The notes under the pieces: model-generated
Databases searched by the model: none
What the model saw: only the letters and a program-made list of their open reading frames with translations
Told to the model about the DNA's origin: nothing
Position numbers and translations under genes: made by a program
From: Luscinia megarhynchos
Taxonomy: Eukaryota > Chordata > Aves > Passeriformes > Turdidae
DNA: 64,000 bases
Assembly: GCA_034336665.1 (NCBI GenBank)
Contig: JAPFBE010000003.1
Span: forward strand, 14,982,360 to 15,046,359
Direction of reading: 5' to 3'
Part shown: positions 12,501-25,890 of the stretch, piece by piece
How positions within the stretch are numbered: position 1 is the stretch's first letter
Layout of the letters: each line of letters starts with the position of its first letter

Positions 12501-15500
12501 GCTGGGCACAAGAAGTGAAGATTTTTTGCAATTATGCAACTTCCCCTGCACATCAGTGTTTTCAACACTCTGTCATATTTAGAAACTGTTTTGCTACAAT
12601 ATTATTAGAAACAGTAGTTAAGTGTTACTTCTGAAAGAAAAGCAAAATAATGTTACCCATTTGTGAGGCAGAACTGTCTACCTCCTACTGAAACAGAACT
12701 ATCTAATTTAAAAAGCTCTCTGAAATCTATAAAAATACTCCTTCACTAATTATGTTTTGCATCAAACCTTTGTATTTTCCAACAAATTCATGATGTAAAA
12801 TTGATAAAGAACAAATGAAGATTAAACTCACAGCAATAACTAAGTACAGGTCAGAGACGGGAATATTCCATTCCAGGAACAATTATCAGGATAGAAGAGA
12901 AAGTGTTATTAGACCTGACGAGACTGATTCAACTTACTGGGAAACTGAGACAACCATCTGGGAGGGAAGTCCCAGCCCAATGCAGTGATCTCTCCTGAAA
13001 CTGAGAAGTAGAAAAAAGCAACAACAAACTGCTAGAACTTTGAGCCGCTGGTAACGGCAAATCTTGCAATGAACTGAGATCTAATTAAAAGCAGATGAGG
13101 TAATGTCTTGGAAAGAAGCAGCACAAGGAGGACTTTCCCCTTTTCTGAATCACTGGAGTCTCAAGCTGGATTTGGACATGTGGATGTTTTCTGCCTGGGC
13201 ATCATTTTGACTGTTAACTCTGTTTAAGCCAATGCAAAACTCCTGAGCAGCAGCAGATCTCAGATTTTGTTATCTGCTTTTGAATTGCTGAGTTCTAGAC
13301 TATGGAGGTGATACCTTTTTAATGGAGGCTATCCCTTTCTTTAGAGAAGGGAAAAAGAGCTGGAAGCTCACAAGAGGGGTAATTTTGAATTATTCTCCAC
13401 ACTAAACCTTCTAAAACTATTGGACCAGAAGATGCAAGATCATAGCAACCTCTCTCTTTTTTAGATAGCCCTCTGTGAAATGCAAGACAGAGAAGAATAT
13501 AAGCAAGAGAAAAAATACGAGGTGGGACAGGAAAATTTTGAACAGATTATGAAAATTATCCAAGTAATTTCTCAAATGAAAGTAATCCTTGACTGTGAGC
13601 AGCAGAGACTGCAAATAGATGAGACTTTTGGGTAGAGAATTCCTCTTCCTAATCAGAAAGAGAAGTTCTGTGCAAGCAATCTAAAATGAGAGTAATAGTA
13701 TTAGTCACTCCTCGTGCTCTGGGATTAACTTCTTTCAAAACACTGATTACAGCTCTAAGTACAGCCCCAAACTGAAATTTATAAATCAGATGAGAAAGTG
13801 GCATTTTTTAGTAGTTCTGTTCCAGATCCCAGCCATTCTCTTTCTGCATAACCAAGATCAGTAAGCAATTTTGTAAGCTTATGAAGTTCTACCATATATA
13901 GTTACTTATTCTATATAGTGAATATTCCCTGTAAGTCAGATTGTGCTTCAGCTGATTTCACAGATCATTGCCTAGGACTGGAAGTTGTGTGGGGTATGGC
14001 AGCCCAACAACCAGCTCTGGACTCTGCAGACCTCAGTGAAATGTCCTTATTTGGCTTTAAAATGACATCATGCATACAGAGGCCAGGCTTCAAACAATTT
14101 GAGCATGGGTCTCTTTTGCCTCGCTTTCCTGTGTTTGCCCTCCCAGCTGACACAGAACCTATGGGAGCACACAGGGCCAGTCCTTGCATGGAGCACAGGG
14201 TGAACAGTGAAGACTGAGCAGCTACTTCATGTGCCACCCTTGGAAACCCTTGGCTCTTGGCCAGGGCAAACCAGTTTTCAGCTCTGAATACTCAAGGTCA
14301 GTGATAACTAAGCAATAAATTCTGTCATAAGAAGATGCTGAGCCCCTGACAAATACACCTGGAGAGAATAACACAGAAGATCAATTTTTGGAAAAATATA
14401 GGAGGAATTAAAAACAGAAGCAAAGAAGATTGTCAGTCATTGGACAACCTTCTGTCAGAAGATGCCTAGTCTGATTTTTTTTTTAAATTATAGCCCGCGA
14501 ATTTAAGCACATTAAATCTGACATAGAAAAATTCCATGAACTCTTGTTTAACAAGCCCATGTTTTCTCTGGCTTCTCAAGGAACTAAGTTGCAAAGTCAG
14601 TTCCTGCCTGGTTCATCTCTGGATATCTGGAGGTTGGACATTGCAGGTGTCCAGAGACATTTCCAGGGTCTTAGGAAGATAAGTTTAATCTCAGAAATAC
14701 TTCTCCCCTTCTCTTTTTGCCTCTTCTTTCTCATGCCTGAATATGTGTGATGAATCATGGCATCCCTAGGCATAACTCCAAGAAGGGGCATGTTTATCCA
14801 GCAGAATTCACCTACCTTCAAGTTCTTGCCCAGATTAAATGTTTAACCACTGCTTAGCTCATACCCTGCCAAACAAAGGCATGAGGACTAATAATGGTGC
14901 TCAATGGTTATGAAACTGTGTGGTCAGACTAACCAAGCAAGTGCTCATCCTGTGCTGAATCTGAAGAAGCAGGTTGAAAGTTTTTTAACGTAGATGATAT
15001 CAATTGGAAAGATGTAAAAAAATTTTAGACTTAAATATTAGGAGACTAAAGTTCTTTAATAATTGCATTTCCTTAGAGTCATTCAGATAGCCAAGGTGAA
15101 AGTGAATTTATCTCAGTATACACACAGACACTGTATCATCCCTATGTTCATTAAAAGCAACACATTCAAAGAACATGCAAATTGCCTAAGCACAGCAAGA
15201 TGGAAAATAGTAATATTGAGGATATGCATTCAATACTAAATGAGTCCCTTTCACTGTTTCTTAACTGGTAATAAAACATTTCTCTCAATTTCTCTACTTA
15301 TTCCAGTGTATCAAGTAATTTATTTTATATTGCCACCTAGCTCCAAAGAAGACATTTTTCTTTTCTTTTCTCAAAGCAATTGTTAGTGTGTCAATAGATG
15401 CCCAAATATTAATATCAAACAGAATTTTTTTTAAAGGAACAAGAATCATTGCTTCTTTTATATTGTCTCCTCTTTACTCTTTTTAAATTACAACTTTGCT

Positions 15501-16649
15501 AATTATGTCCGAAATTTATATTTTTCTTTGAAATATGCATAGCTGAATTAGGGTCCAGCTCAGTTCCTATTCAAACCTAATGACACAAAAGAAAGGGAAA
15601 ATGAGGCATTTTGGTATCTTTCACTCCCAACCTCAGCTTCCTTTTTTCTCTTCCTTCTTAGATTCACTATACATTTATATTGGTTTCTGAAGGAGATGGG
15701 GATTATCTGGCTACATTGTCTGTCTGCTCACCTTCACTTTCAAATCCTCTGGTTTAATGTACTTTAACTTGAGAGAGCTCCTGATCTCCCAAAGATTATA
15801 TTTCTATGCATTCTGGGGAGATAGCAGAGAAGAGATCCAGCCAGATCAGTCATCTCACTAGGAGAAGGTGGCAGTGTGAGTGTCCTGTCCCCCACCCCTC
15901 CCTGCCCATTTTTCCAGGCTGCAATCTCTCTAGCAAAAGCAGTATTTGGGAAGCATGGATAGCAATGTTCATAGCTGGGTATTAAAGACCACACAGAAGG
16001 ATGAGGCAAGATGAGTGTGATAGGAGCCTTAGACAGATCGGGTGCCATACTGGAAATCAAGATCGCAACTCACAAACTGCATGTTCTGGGGGCTTTTTAT
16101 TATTTTTATTTTTTTGAGGAGGGGGGATCAATTTTATCATGACTTGTATGTGAATATCTAAGTTCTGAAAAGGAATCCACATGAGTCAGACAAGTATTTG
16201 GCTGAGCTAAATCTATGCAGAAACTTTGGGACTCACTTCCTCGTATCATTTCCTCCCCAGATGGCAAATGAGTATTTCACCAGGGTACCAGCTTATCTCA
16301 CCTAGGCCAGCTGTGAAAGCTCATACCAAGTACAGCTTCTAAAAGTACCATTTCACCTAGTGTTGGATTTCTCTCTCATCTCTCAGTGATAAATTCAGCA
16401 AATCTTTTATTTTTGCTTTAGAAATATTAAATACCAAATGCCAGGTCTTAACCAAAGCCATTACATGTAATGTCTTATAAACATAAAAGTAGGACAAGAG
16501 GTATGAATATCAAGTCCCACGGCCCACTCAGCTGTGAGAATTTCTTTCATTACAATAACCAGTGCAGCTAACATAGCTCAGCTACATCTAAAATTGTTCA
16601 CATGCCTGTTCTATTTTCTTCTTCACAGCAGCTTTACTATTAAAAAAAA
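9527..16649. other. Upstream flank, no gene seen
   Basis: About 7 kb of AT-rich DNA. A direct repeat of 'gattttaca' occurs at about 9,352-9,370. The longest open frames are about 100 codons (for example 11,669-11,995 + and 13,918-14,217 +). They have no domain, codon-bias or splice evidence. I see nothing else to name. Confidence 0.45.
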
Positions 16650-17480
16650 AATGTTTTGTCCATATACTGATCCCACAATTACACTGGCCAACTTCTCCAG
16701 CACCTTCAGATAAATTCTACCTACCCTAGCCCTACCCCCTCATTGTTCAGTACATTCAGCTTCTTTCTTGTTTGATCACTCTCCACTGAGGAAGGGCTGT
16801 CCTTCTCCATCCCACATCATGCCACTTCCAAATCAGCTTTTCCTTCTGAATACTGAGGCAAAAAATGTCACTGAATACTTAAGCCTTTTTTGCTCCATTG
16901 TAACTAGCATTTCTCCTCCATCCAACTCTGGGTCCTGAATTTACTTTGAAACTAACATTCCCAGAGTCTGTGTTCTTCAGTAGTTTCAGCTCTAGCTGGG
17001 CTTTGGCCTTCCTAATTTTAACACTAACTTTCTAACACTTCTCCATCTATACGCCTGTCCTTCTTTCTACATCTTTCCACTTCCTTTTTGCGAGCTAGTT
17101 CAATGAGAAGCTCCCCATCTAGGCATGCAGACCTTCTCCAGAAGATCAGTCTTTCCACACACTGGTATTCATTCCCGAGCTCTCAATAAATTATCTTCAG
17201 AAACCAGCCAGCTTTCCTGGGCACTCTTCCCCTTCACAGCAGCTCCAAAAGGGATCATGCCAGGTGTATCTTGAACCAGTCCATGTTTGCTTCCCCAAAG
17301 ACCAGAGTCCTCTGCTCAGCTGCCAGCCTTCCTCTGTGCCCCAACCTCCAGCCTCTTGTGTCGCTGCATCCTGAGCTGCCCTGTGTGACCAGAGCTGCCA
17401 CCAGCTCTTCCCTGCTTGTGAGGAGCAGGTTGAGGCAATCAGTGAGGTTCTGTCAAACATCACCCCGAGGAGGAGACCCT
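16650..17480 (-). mobile_element. Decayed CR1 LINE, internal ORF2 (antisense copy)
   Basis: Read on the - strand, this stretch gives pieces of the CR1 ORF2 protein in the expected order, from the end of the endonuclease region into the start of the reverse transcriptase. From high to low coordinate these are LNLLLTSREELV (about 17,430), IPFGAAVKGKSAQESWL plus DNLLRARE (about 17,180-17,260), ELLIELARKKEVERC (about 17,090), and a 'YLKVLEKLASVI' stretch (about 16,700) that matches the CR1 RVLRELADVI region. Stops and frameshifts separate the pieces, so the copy is dead. I recognised the family from memory of CR1 ORF2, and the edges are approximate. It explains the 134-codon - strand frame at 17,197-17,601, which is a shadow frame. 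Confidence 0.75.
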
Positions 17481-19689
17481 GCCAGCAGGATGGTGCTGCT
17501 GCTTTGGAGCTTATGCCTATTCCCAAGGAGTGATCACCTTTCTGCCACAGGTGAGCACTGTCTGTCTGTCTGTTCCACCATGCATTGCCAGCCACAGACA
17601 CTATTAAACTTCATAAGACTGTTCCATAACAGTTGCCCCAAAACAGAGCTGGACCTCTATTTTTAGATAAGTCACGGCTTTTGTATCAAATACACTGACA
17701 CTTAATACAATGAAAATTATATTTCTTTTAAAATCTGAACTTTGGAACTCCTTCCTGGAAATAACAGGAATATCAGCTCAAATTACTGCTTATCAGTCAC
17801 TGATATAATTGTTTCATGTGAAATACAGCTTTCCAGTATTTGTTTTCATTCTTAATTATTTTCTGGCATGACAACCACATGTCTTACCGTGGTCCAGTCA
17901 AAGACTTCTTATTTTAAATTTTGATACAGTATCTGAGTCTTAGAAGGGGATTCTGACAGTTAAAAAAACAAAATTGTATTGTACAGAGATCTTTTTTAGA
18001 GTTAATTAAGAAAATGACCTTGCCTGTACTTTAGCACTTTATTAAGCCGAACTATACTTTGCTCAATATGTGATTATGAAACCATTATTTTGTAAAAGTA
18101 AATATACATTTGCATGCATTCTGGGGGCAGGGAAAAACTAGCAGCACAGTGGTAAATGGAGTCTTATGACTCCGACAACAATAGCTTGTCTGAAAAATCT
18201 CACTCAGGGATAAAAATGGTATAATTATGGGGAAAAAAGATACATTGGTTTGGCACTGGCAGCAGTTTGCCAGGCTGGGTGGCTAAACCAGTACAGTCTG
18301 CACCAGTGAGACATGACCTTAATACCATGTTGCACTTCAATAATGTTTTTATAGCATCTGGAATCTTCAGTGTGGAATTTAGATCCAAAAATGTATAACA
18401 TGATGAAAAAGGGTTTACCATTAAGACTTTCTCATCTGAAAGATTTTAAGACTTCTTTTGCTACAGGAGAAAAAGATAATAGCTCTGTCAGAGCTGCTGA
18501 GTGTGGTACATGTGTTTTAAGCAAGTTTTAGTCTGCAGGGCCAAAAACTAAAGGTGTAGAGTGTTGGTTTAATTGTTGCCATCAATATTTTTCCTTGGCC
18601 ATTACTTTTTGATCCTTGAAGTTCACACTGCAGATTGTCATTACCATAAACTCTAATTTTTGCATCAGAGATCCTAAAATAAGATCCTTATTCTGCATCA
18701 GAGATCCTAAAATAAGATCCTTATTCCAGGGGATGAAGAACACACTGAAGATGGATAGAAATGCCAATAATTCTCAGGAGTAACTATGACAGAAATTTAG
18801 GGACAGACAATTTGGCCCTTGTAGTCCAGTATGTATTATTCCAGTCATATGTATCAGCCACCAGTAAGGTTTTCTTTCAGAGTTCAGAAGTTGTGTGGTT
18901 CTTTGCTGTCTTTGTTGCAGTAGAGTGAAACTCTGCAGTCCTTGAGTATTTTGAGTTTTAAGGACCATGTGGAAAATATTTTTCCCCTAATGTCTTATTC
19001 CTTTGCTTTCAAGGTTCTAGGTTAATAGTGTTTGCTAGACCACCTCTGTAATGCAATCTCTGTTCACAAAGCATTATTTCTTATTCTCTGTCTTACCCTA
19101 GCTGTCTATCTAATCAGGTTTGCATGTTGGCACTCATGCCTAAGTAGGTGAACACTACCAGCAGCAACTTAATTCTAGTATCTTCAGGAGCATATTATGT
19201 TCTAAATAATCACTCATCCTTCCACAGAAAGCCACTCATATTTCAATTTTTATTTAGCTTCATTTTTTTCTGTTGTGGGCACTTGCTATGTCTGCCCAAA
19301 TATAAAGGTTAGAGACTGACCCAGGAGCAATACACTGGATGGAATTTCCCACTGCATCAAGTTCTGCCTATCTGGTATTATTGGCAAACAACCTGCATCT
19401 TCCTTTTTTTAAACTGACCAACTTCTGGTTTAAAACTATGTATATTCTATAGTCCCTTATCTCCACTGTAGTTTCAAAGCAACCTAAACCTTATTGTTCT
19501 GATAGTTATAAATCATCCCAGCTTTCAATCTAGCTCTATTCACAGACAATTTACACTCATTAGTTCCTGTGCCAGTACTGTTCTTGAGCACAAGTGGCTC
19601 TTTCCCTTCCAGGTGTTTCACCAGTTTAACATTCACAGAGAGCAACCAGGTCTTCTTTCAGCTTTTGCTTTTCTAAGCTGAGCAAGCTG
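17481..19689. other. Upstream flank, no gene seen
   Basis: AT-rich non-coding DNA containing one 33-bp tandem duplication, listed separately. The CR1 relic to the left may extend a little into this segment. Confidence 0.45.
18661..18726. repeat. Perfect tandem duplication of a 33-bp unit
   Basis: Two identical adjacent copies, 18,661-18,693 and 18,694-18,726, each beginning 'tgcatcagagatcctaaaat'. The lack of divergence between copies points to a recent slippage or duplication event, or to an assembly duplication. Confidence 0.95.
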
Positions 19690-19900
19690 TCTAGTCTAAA
19701 ACACTTTCCACTATTATCATCAATCCTCTGCACCTGTTTCAGTCTGAATTCCCTCTCCCTCAGTCACTGCTCCCAAGTGCACACAATACTCCAGATAAGG
19801 TTTTGGCAGAGTCACTTACACTTGCATGAATATCTCTTTTTTTCTTTACAATTACTTCAATTGACAAATCCAAGCACTATGCTTCAAGGCAGCTTCTCAT
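19690..19900 (-). repeat. Possible decayed avian interspersed repeat (CR1-like, antisense)
   Basis: The segment 'caatcctctg' ... 'cacaatactccagataaggt' ... 'gcttctcattagtcgctcat' resembles, in order, an avian interspersed repeat usually seen in antisense. That repeat has an 'acagtactccaggtgaggtc' core. The match is weak and gapped, and I recognised it from memory. It may extend towards 20,300. Confidence 0.4.
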
Positions 19901-22900
19901 TAGTCGCTCATAGTCTGATTCTGATCAGTTAATACAGCCCAAAGCACTTATCCTCCTCTCTGTTATTTCACCTGGCATTCTCACAAGACTTTCTCCATGA
20001 TATTTCCGCAGGAATAATTTCATTCATACAATTTTAGCAATTTGAATGTTAGTGGTCAGGCTCATCAACTTTAAATCATCTGTCAAAGGGAAATTACACA
20101 GATACATCCCACTGCAATTCATTCCATCTATCCCAAATAGATTTCTAGTACTAACTTGCTATCTCCACCCAAAGATCACACGGAGTCTGGGACACATAGA
20201 CCATATTCCCATGTAAATATTCAACCCTTGCCTAATACATTGGGGCCCTTTTGTCACATGCTGGCCCTATAAGTCTCATTTCCTTCATCATCTTCCCAGT
20301 TCTCTCTAAGCTTACACCATCCCTGGCCAACCCAAATATATATAAACTAAAGCTCCCATACTGACAATCAGGTTCATCCACTCTGTGTAAATACTGAAAC
20401 CCTCAGCCATGATTACCCAACACCAAAGAGATATATAACATGTGTTTTCACAGAAACCAGTTGGGATTGAGAAGGATGAACTGGAAGACAGTAATAGAGC
20501 TTGAAAGGGACATTAGCAGGAAGACAAGGACTGGACTGCCGCTCATCTTCCTGGAACAGTTGCGTGGACAGACTAAAACCTGAAATAGCTTTAAAGTTAG
20601 GTGAACCAGAGAGAACACAGACTATGGGACAGATCCAGCCATGGCTGCAGGAGGGGTAAGAGGAGCTCCTGAGAAAACATTTTCTCCTAGATATCAAAGA
20701 AACAAATGAAACTCCCTACCTTTGGCCTTTCTCACTCAGAAACACTAAAGACAAAAATGTTAATTGGCATTTCTTTATGATCAGAGTACAGATCTTTTTT
20801 CCAGGCTAATTTCTCAGGTGAATATTGAGTATAGCATGGGAAGACCAATCAGGACCGGAGCAGTGTTTGAGAAACAGCCTTTCACTACACTTGCCAGCTT
20901 TTTAAATATTTTTTGAAATGGGCAAAGCCAGAACAGACATGGGATAAGCCCACACTATCTCAGTTAAAGCTGTTGTTGCTGTCTAAAAGAAAATCATGTT
21001 TAGAAATTAATTGACTCCTTCATGTATGAAAAACCCAGGAGCCTAGCAGTCATGTCTGATTTGATAGGCAGGTCAAAAAGATAGGACTAGGTCCATCTGT
21101 CCATTCCAAGGCTAGGGAAGCAGGATTTTCTCTGAATCTGCTTATCTGAGGAATTCCTGGTTGTTGTGGTTTGCTTAGCTGTCCCTCCAAGTTTTGCTCT
21201 CAGGCCCACTCCATGACCACAACCCCTCTGCTCTTGTCACTGCAAGTATCCTGGCACTTGAAAACACTAGTAGTCAGTTTTTCAATTTCTTTGGTTTTGA
21301 GGTTGTGGTGTTGTTTTTGCTGTTGTTGTTTAGCATTTCAGCTTAAGGAGTGAAGGTTGATCAGCTTATTGCTGACCTATTTAGGTGCAGCCACCAATCT
21401 GCTCCTATCAGTGAGGGTCAGCTCTCACCTGATGGACCTCTCTTGCATCTGTTAGCTTTGAAGCTGCTGTGAAATCTGTCCAGACATCCAAGGCTATCTT
21501 TAAGATGTGGTGGGCTGGTAGGCAGATGGGCATCTCCTGCCATGGTATCTGGCACGTGGCTGAGAGGGAAAAAGGAGAAGCAGCTCTTGCATTCTGGACA
21601 AGAAGAGTTCAAAATCAGGGGCAGAGCTGTGTGGGACTACACTAAAGGATTCCCAGCCAGTCCTTACACTGTCTGGATAATTTTCTTGTAGAACACTGAT
21701 TTTGTGCAACAGAAGAGACTTCTGCCAGTGAGAAGATAAGAACTGGACACTGCACATTTCAATATGAACTAAACAGATGCTGCTTTACTGCTCTCTTCTA
21801 ACCCTAATATACAATTTCTCTACCCCTACACGCAATCATGCAACTTATCATTGGTAAAAGCCTTCTTGCACGAGGCAAACGTGGGCTTTTCTATTTTTCA
21901 TTGGCTTCAGCTTCTTGGCTTTCACCTATCACATTCAGCTCTTCTTGTCTCACCCCTTGTTTTCCTGTTAAACAACAGCTGTCCTCCTTCTTATCACTCT
22001 TTCAAGATGACTTCAAGGGCAAAGCTACAGACCTAGCTAGAGCTCATAAAAGCATTCATATCCCTTTCCTGGCTCATTCACTACATGTCCATTTTCCTCT
22101 AAAAACACTCCCACATGCCAGCTCTTTCTCATATCTGCATTGTCCTAGCAACGTGGAAATCAGGGTGGTAAGAAGGTCTGTGTGTGAGTAGCAGCCTGAG
22201 ACATGGGCCTTGCCAGAGGCTGCCCAGGGGCTTGAAAAGCTTGAAAAGAGGCTTGTCTACAAGAAAGATTGTAATTTGTTGCTCCACTTGAGAAAGTACT
22301 GTCTAACTGCATAAAGCCTCCTTCAGATACAATGCTGAGCTTGATTTCAAGTGACTGAAATCAACAACTGTACATTTTTCCTCACATTTTTAGGTTCATC
22401 TTCAGCCACTGACACAATATACAACTACAGGTAAGCTACACATGTACCTTCTTTTTATTGGCGTGATTTAAAGACTGTTGGAAGTTAACAGTGCATGTCT
22501 CAATACTATAAAATTGCCAGTGGTAATGCCCACATCCTACTTTACAATTTTCAGACAGTGAAGTTCAGTTGCCTTACCATAAAAATGTGCTACAGATGTG
22601 CTAGAAGAACCAACATTTCTCAACTTTAATAAACTCTGCTCCTCCATCCTAGAGAAGTTTCTTTGACCGTGTGTCATCTCAATGCCTCTGAAAAATAGGG
22701 CATTAGATATGTTTCACAAAGCAATACAAATTCATACAACAGGGATTGCTCTGTATTTTTTATTCTCTCATAGTCCATGCATCCACCTGGCACTTAATGC
22801 ATCATAAATGCTATAATAAGCATGTCAATGTAGGCATCTATTTAATTTTGGCAAGTTCTTGATTGCACTCTTTTGTATGGAGGCACTTGCAGATAGGAAT

Positions 22901-24124
22901 TGTGACAGACACTAAATCTAACTGACTTTGAATTGGCAACAATAGCTGTAATGAAGATTTGCATTTTTAAAGGCGTGTAATTAACACCAGTATTAGCTTC
23001 TTCCTCCAGCTAAAAAGTCAAGCTGAACTACCATTTGCTGAACTTGAACTGGGTTCTGTATTTCTTTTGCTTTGCTGACAAGTATAAAGCATGCAGATCA
23101 GCTGCTGCCCAGGTACTGTTTTGACTATTGCTCCTATAAATGGTTAACCTGTGAGAGAGAAAAAGCAGGAAAAGTGGGTAGATGTGGTGGGAATCAAGGG
23201 ATGGAACAAATACTTAGCTTATCTTAGGGCCTCATCTCAGAAAACCTGGGCTTGACTCTGCTTTCTATGGCAAAACTACACAATGCATAAAACAAAAAGA
23301 ATTTCCTTCTATAGTTTCTTCACCTTTATTGTACTTCATATGCAATTCACCTAATGCACACAATATCAAACACAGAAATGGCTTTGGTGTCCTCTATTTT
23401 GCCTCAGCCTTTAGACTGTCAGTTTGAACACACCCCTATGAAGGCATTACATTCAATCCAATTATTTCCATTTTTGTAAACATCACAAAATACTTAACAA
23501 AATATTTCTATGGTAGACAAAGTGCTAATGATAATGGTTTTGAACACCTTTAAAAACACATATCAATCAATGTCTGAGTTCCCAATTTTTGCAATGTTGT
23601 TTACTTATTATTTCTATAATTTTTGTTTTCCAGATACTGTTTCTTTAGCTGAAATCTCCTTCAGGTTGTTTAACAAGCTCAATAATTGCCAGCAGTAATA
23701 GTAAAGAATTATTAACTTGAGCTTTCTCCTAAGGTTTCTATTGAAAGTTTACTCAGTTCTTCATCACACAAAACTTCCATGAGATTTGATTGGTCCTTGC
23801 CTTTTGAAAGCTATGAGGATAAACTGTTTTCCAGGATGCAGAGCAGTTTATGTGAAGAATTCATCAAACTGTATGGAAAGTTAAAAACAAGACTAAACAT
23901 GAACCTTGTGGATGCCACTGTGGCATGTGAGATGAGGTCCCTCCCAGTCTATGACACAGCATGGAAATTTACATTTTGGTTCTGTAAATTAAAGTTCTTC
24001 ACATGTCCTTTAAATCACAAAATATCCTCAGTTGGAAGAGATTACCTTTCCTTGTACCTCATATTTACATTAAATGTTGCCATTAGTTTTCAGTTTGTTT
24101 ATAAGTACATTCTACAGTTGAAAT
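19901..24124. other. Upstream flank, no gene seen
   Basis: AT-rich non-coding DNA with scattered short frames (for example 21,838-22,191 +, 117 codons) that lack any family feature. A short direct repeat 'gcttgaaaa' occurs twice near 22,231-22,248. Confidence 0.45.
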
Positions 24125-24455
24125 TAATGTCTACGGGGAGACCTCTAAAAGAGTGGATTCACCAAGAGGAAAACATGTTTGACCAATCAGACATCCTTGT
24201 ATGGCACAACTGGCCAGGTAAACAAGGGAAGAGCAGTGGCTGCTGTCTACCTTGACTTCTACTTTGAGGGTGACAAAGCACTGGAATATTTCCTTCTCTG
24301 GTGATATTTGAAACTTTCCTGGGCACAATCCTGTGCAGCCAGATCTAGGTGAACTTGCTTTAGCAGAAGGGTTGGACCAGATGACCCCACACTGTGGTCC
24401 CTTCCAACTCCAACCATTCTGTGGTTCTGTTATTCTGGGATTCTACAAGTATTGT
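24125..24455 (+). mobile_element. CR1 LINE fragment with internal deletion
   Basis: The left part (about 24,125-24,260) matches the CR1 reverse-transcriptase region. It has 'gagtggattcaccaagagga', 'tgtttgaccaatcagacatc' and then a VYLDF string, the RT motif that carries a catalytic aspartate. It passes directly into the C-terminal/3'-UTR part ('gagggtgacaaagcactgga', 'cctgggcacaatcctgtgca'). It ends with the CR1 tail 'gggttggaccagatgacccc', 'ggtcccttccaactccaacc' and attctg/ttctg repeats. Several hundred bases of RT expected between the two parts are missing. The 158-codon + frame at 23,779-24,255 runs into this element and is not a gene. Confidence 0.85.
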
Positions 24456-25880
24456 TAGTGTTGTTGTGATGCCAATTTCTAGAATTCCTTGATATTTTCC
24501 TACAGAAATGCACACATGTGATTAAAAGTGCGACAAATCGAAAAATTATTTGTTGAGTCCATTAATTTAGAGAATTTAGAAATATGCCAGCATGTTTTTC
24601 TTCTGCATCCTAAAAAAAAGGGTGAAAAACAAGCAAGGAGCTGCTTGTTTTAACCTAAACCTAAACTTTAGAAGGAGAAACTAAAAACAAACAAGCTAAA
24701 GGCAGAAAATTAGATTACATCTGATATAAAAAAACTTCTAATGCTTACAGAAAAATAAAGTGAAACTAAGGCAATGCTACTTAAACATCCTGAGGAAAAC
24801 CACACAGATTAAATAATCTCTGTATTTTTTGCTTATTCTTATTTCATGTGTGTGTTCTTCCTTGCTCTGAAAAGATAGATTCATTGCATTTAAATATATC
24901 TTATATTCTGATTATGGACATAACTCCATTCTGCTTAGGCAAGTCAGTGCCATCCCTGAAAATGCAAAGTGGTCAGAAAAACTGGAGACCCTTTCATCTT
25001 CTGCCAGCAAAGGATGTGACCCCTGGATAATTACATACAAAAGGAGAGCCAAAAAAGTAATGCTGTCAGGAAAAGCCTCCATTTGCTGCTACTTTATTCA
25101 TCCAAACTATACTGCAATTTTTTTTTCCCCGATAATGTGTATAAAATATGTCATGTAGAAACCAAAAATATTCTTTGTGAGCAGGAGCAATTCTGCTCAA
25201 CCTCACAGCTACATGGAAAAAAGATAAGAAGACGGATAAAAGAAGGTCCATTTGCACACCCATTTTCCACAAGACATTTTCACTTTTGCTTGCAGAGGTA
25301 TTTTTCCAGGAAGGAAAAATAAAAGGATCTGAGCAGTGGATCTGCAGCCAAACCATAGCTTGCTGACACCGCTGGCACTGTGTCAGCTGAGGTGAAAACA
25401 CCAATTCAACCATCCCAGACTTCCAGCAACCAGACCAACACTGTGACCTGGTATGGAAGGAGAAAACTCTTCAGTAGGACAACTCTGCAAAAATCTTACA
25501 TATTCCTGCTTTTGACAACATCTTCTGTATGATAACAAAGTGCAAAATTATTTCAGTCTTCATTTCCATTTTCCTTCATGAATAGGAGTACCTGTACTGC
25601 TACAAAGAAGGTGGATATTTAAAGACCCAAACTCATGGCCAAAATAGATGAAATAAGCATAACTACTCACTTCAGACCTAACAAGTGAGTCAGCAGTCAG
25701 ATTCTATTTCCCTTGTTGAAGTCAGAAAATAAATTAAGCTGACAGCATGCCTCTAATGGTGATGACATCACTGAGAGCAGAGTTATTTTCAGTCTCTACA
25801 GCACAGGTAAAGGAGAAGCATAAAAGTGAGAAAGGGAAACTTAACTTACTCATTCCTACTCCTAATACATTTGCTTTGCA

Positions 25881-25890
25881 CCCCCCCCCC
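25881..25890 (+). repeat. C10 homopolymer
   Basis: Ten consecutive C residues in AT-rich surroundings. No associated gene. Confidence 0.9.

Noticed and set aside
17197..17666. 134-codon - frame and 131-codon + frame
   Set aside because: These are shadow frames across the decayed antisense CR1 ORF2. The real CR1 residues lie in other, frameshifted frames.
23779..24255. 158-codon + strand frame
   Set aside because: Its last third reads through the CR1 fragment out of a conserved context, and the earlier part has no recognisable feature.
24653..24668. 'cctaaacctaaac', resembling telomeric-type repeats
   Set aside because: There are only two imperfect units, and the vertebrate telomere unit is CCCTAA, which is not repeated here.
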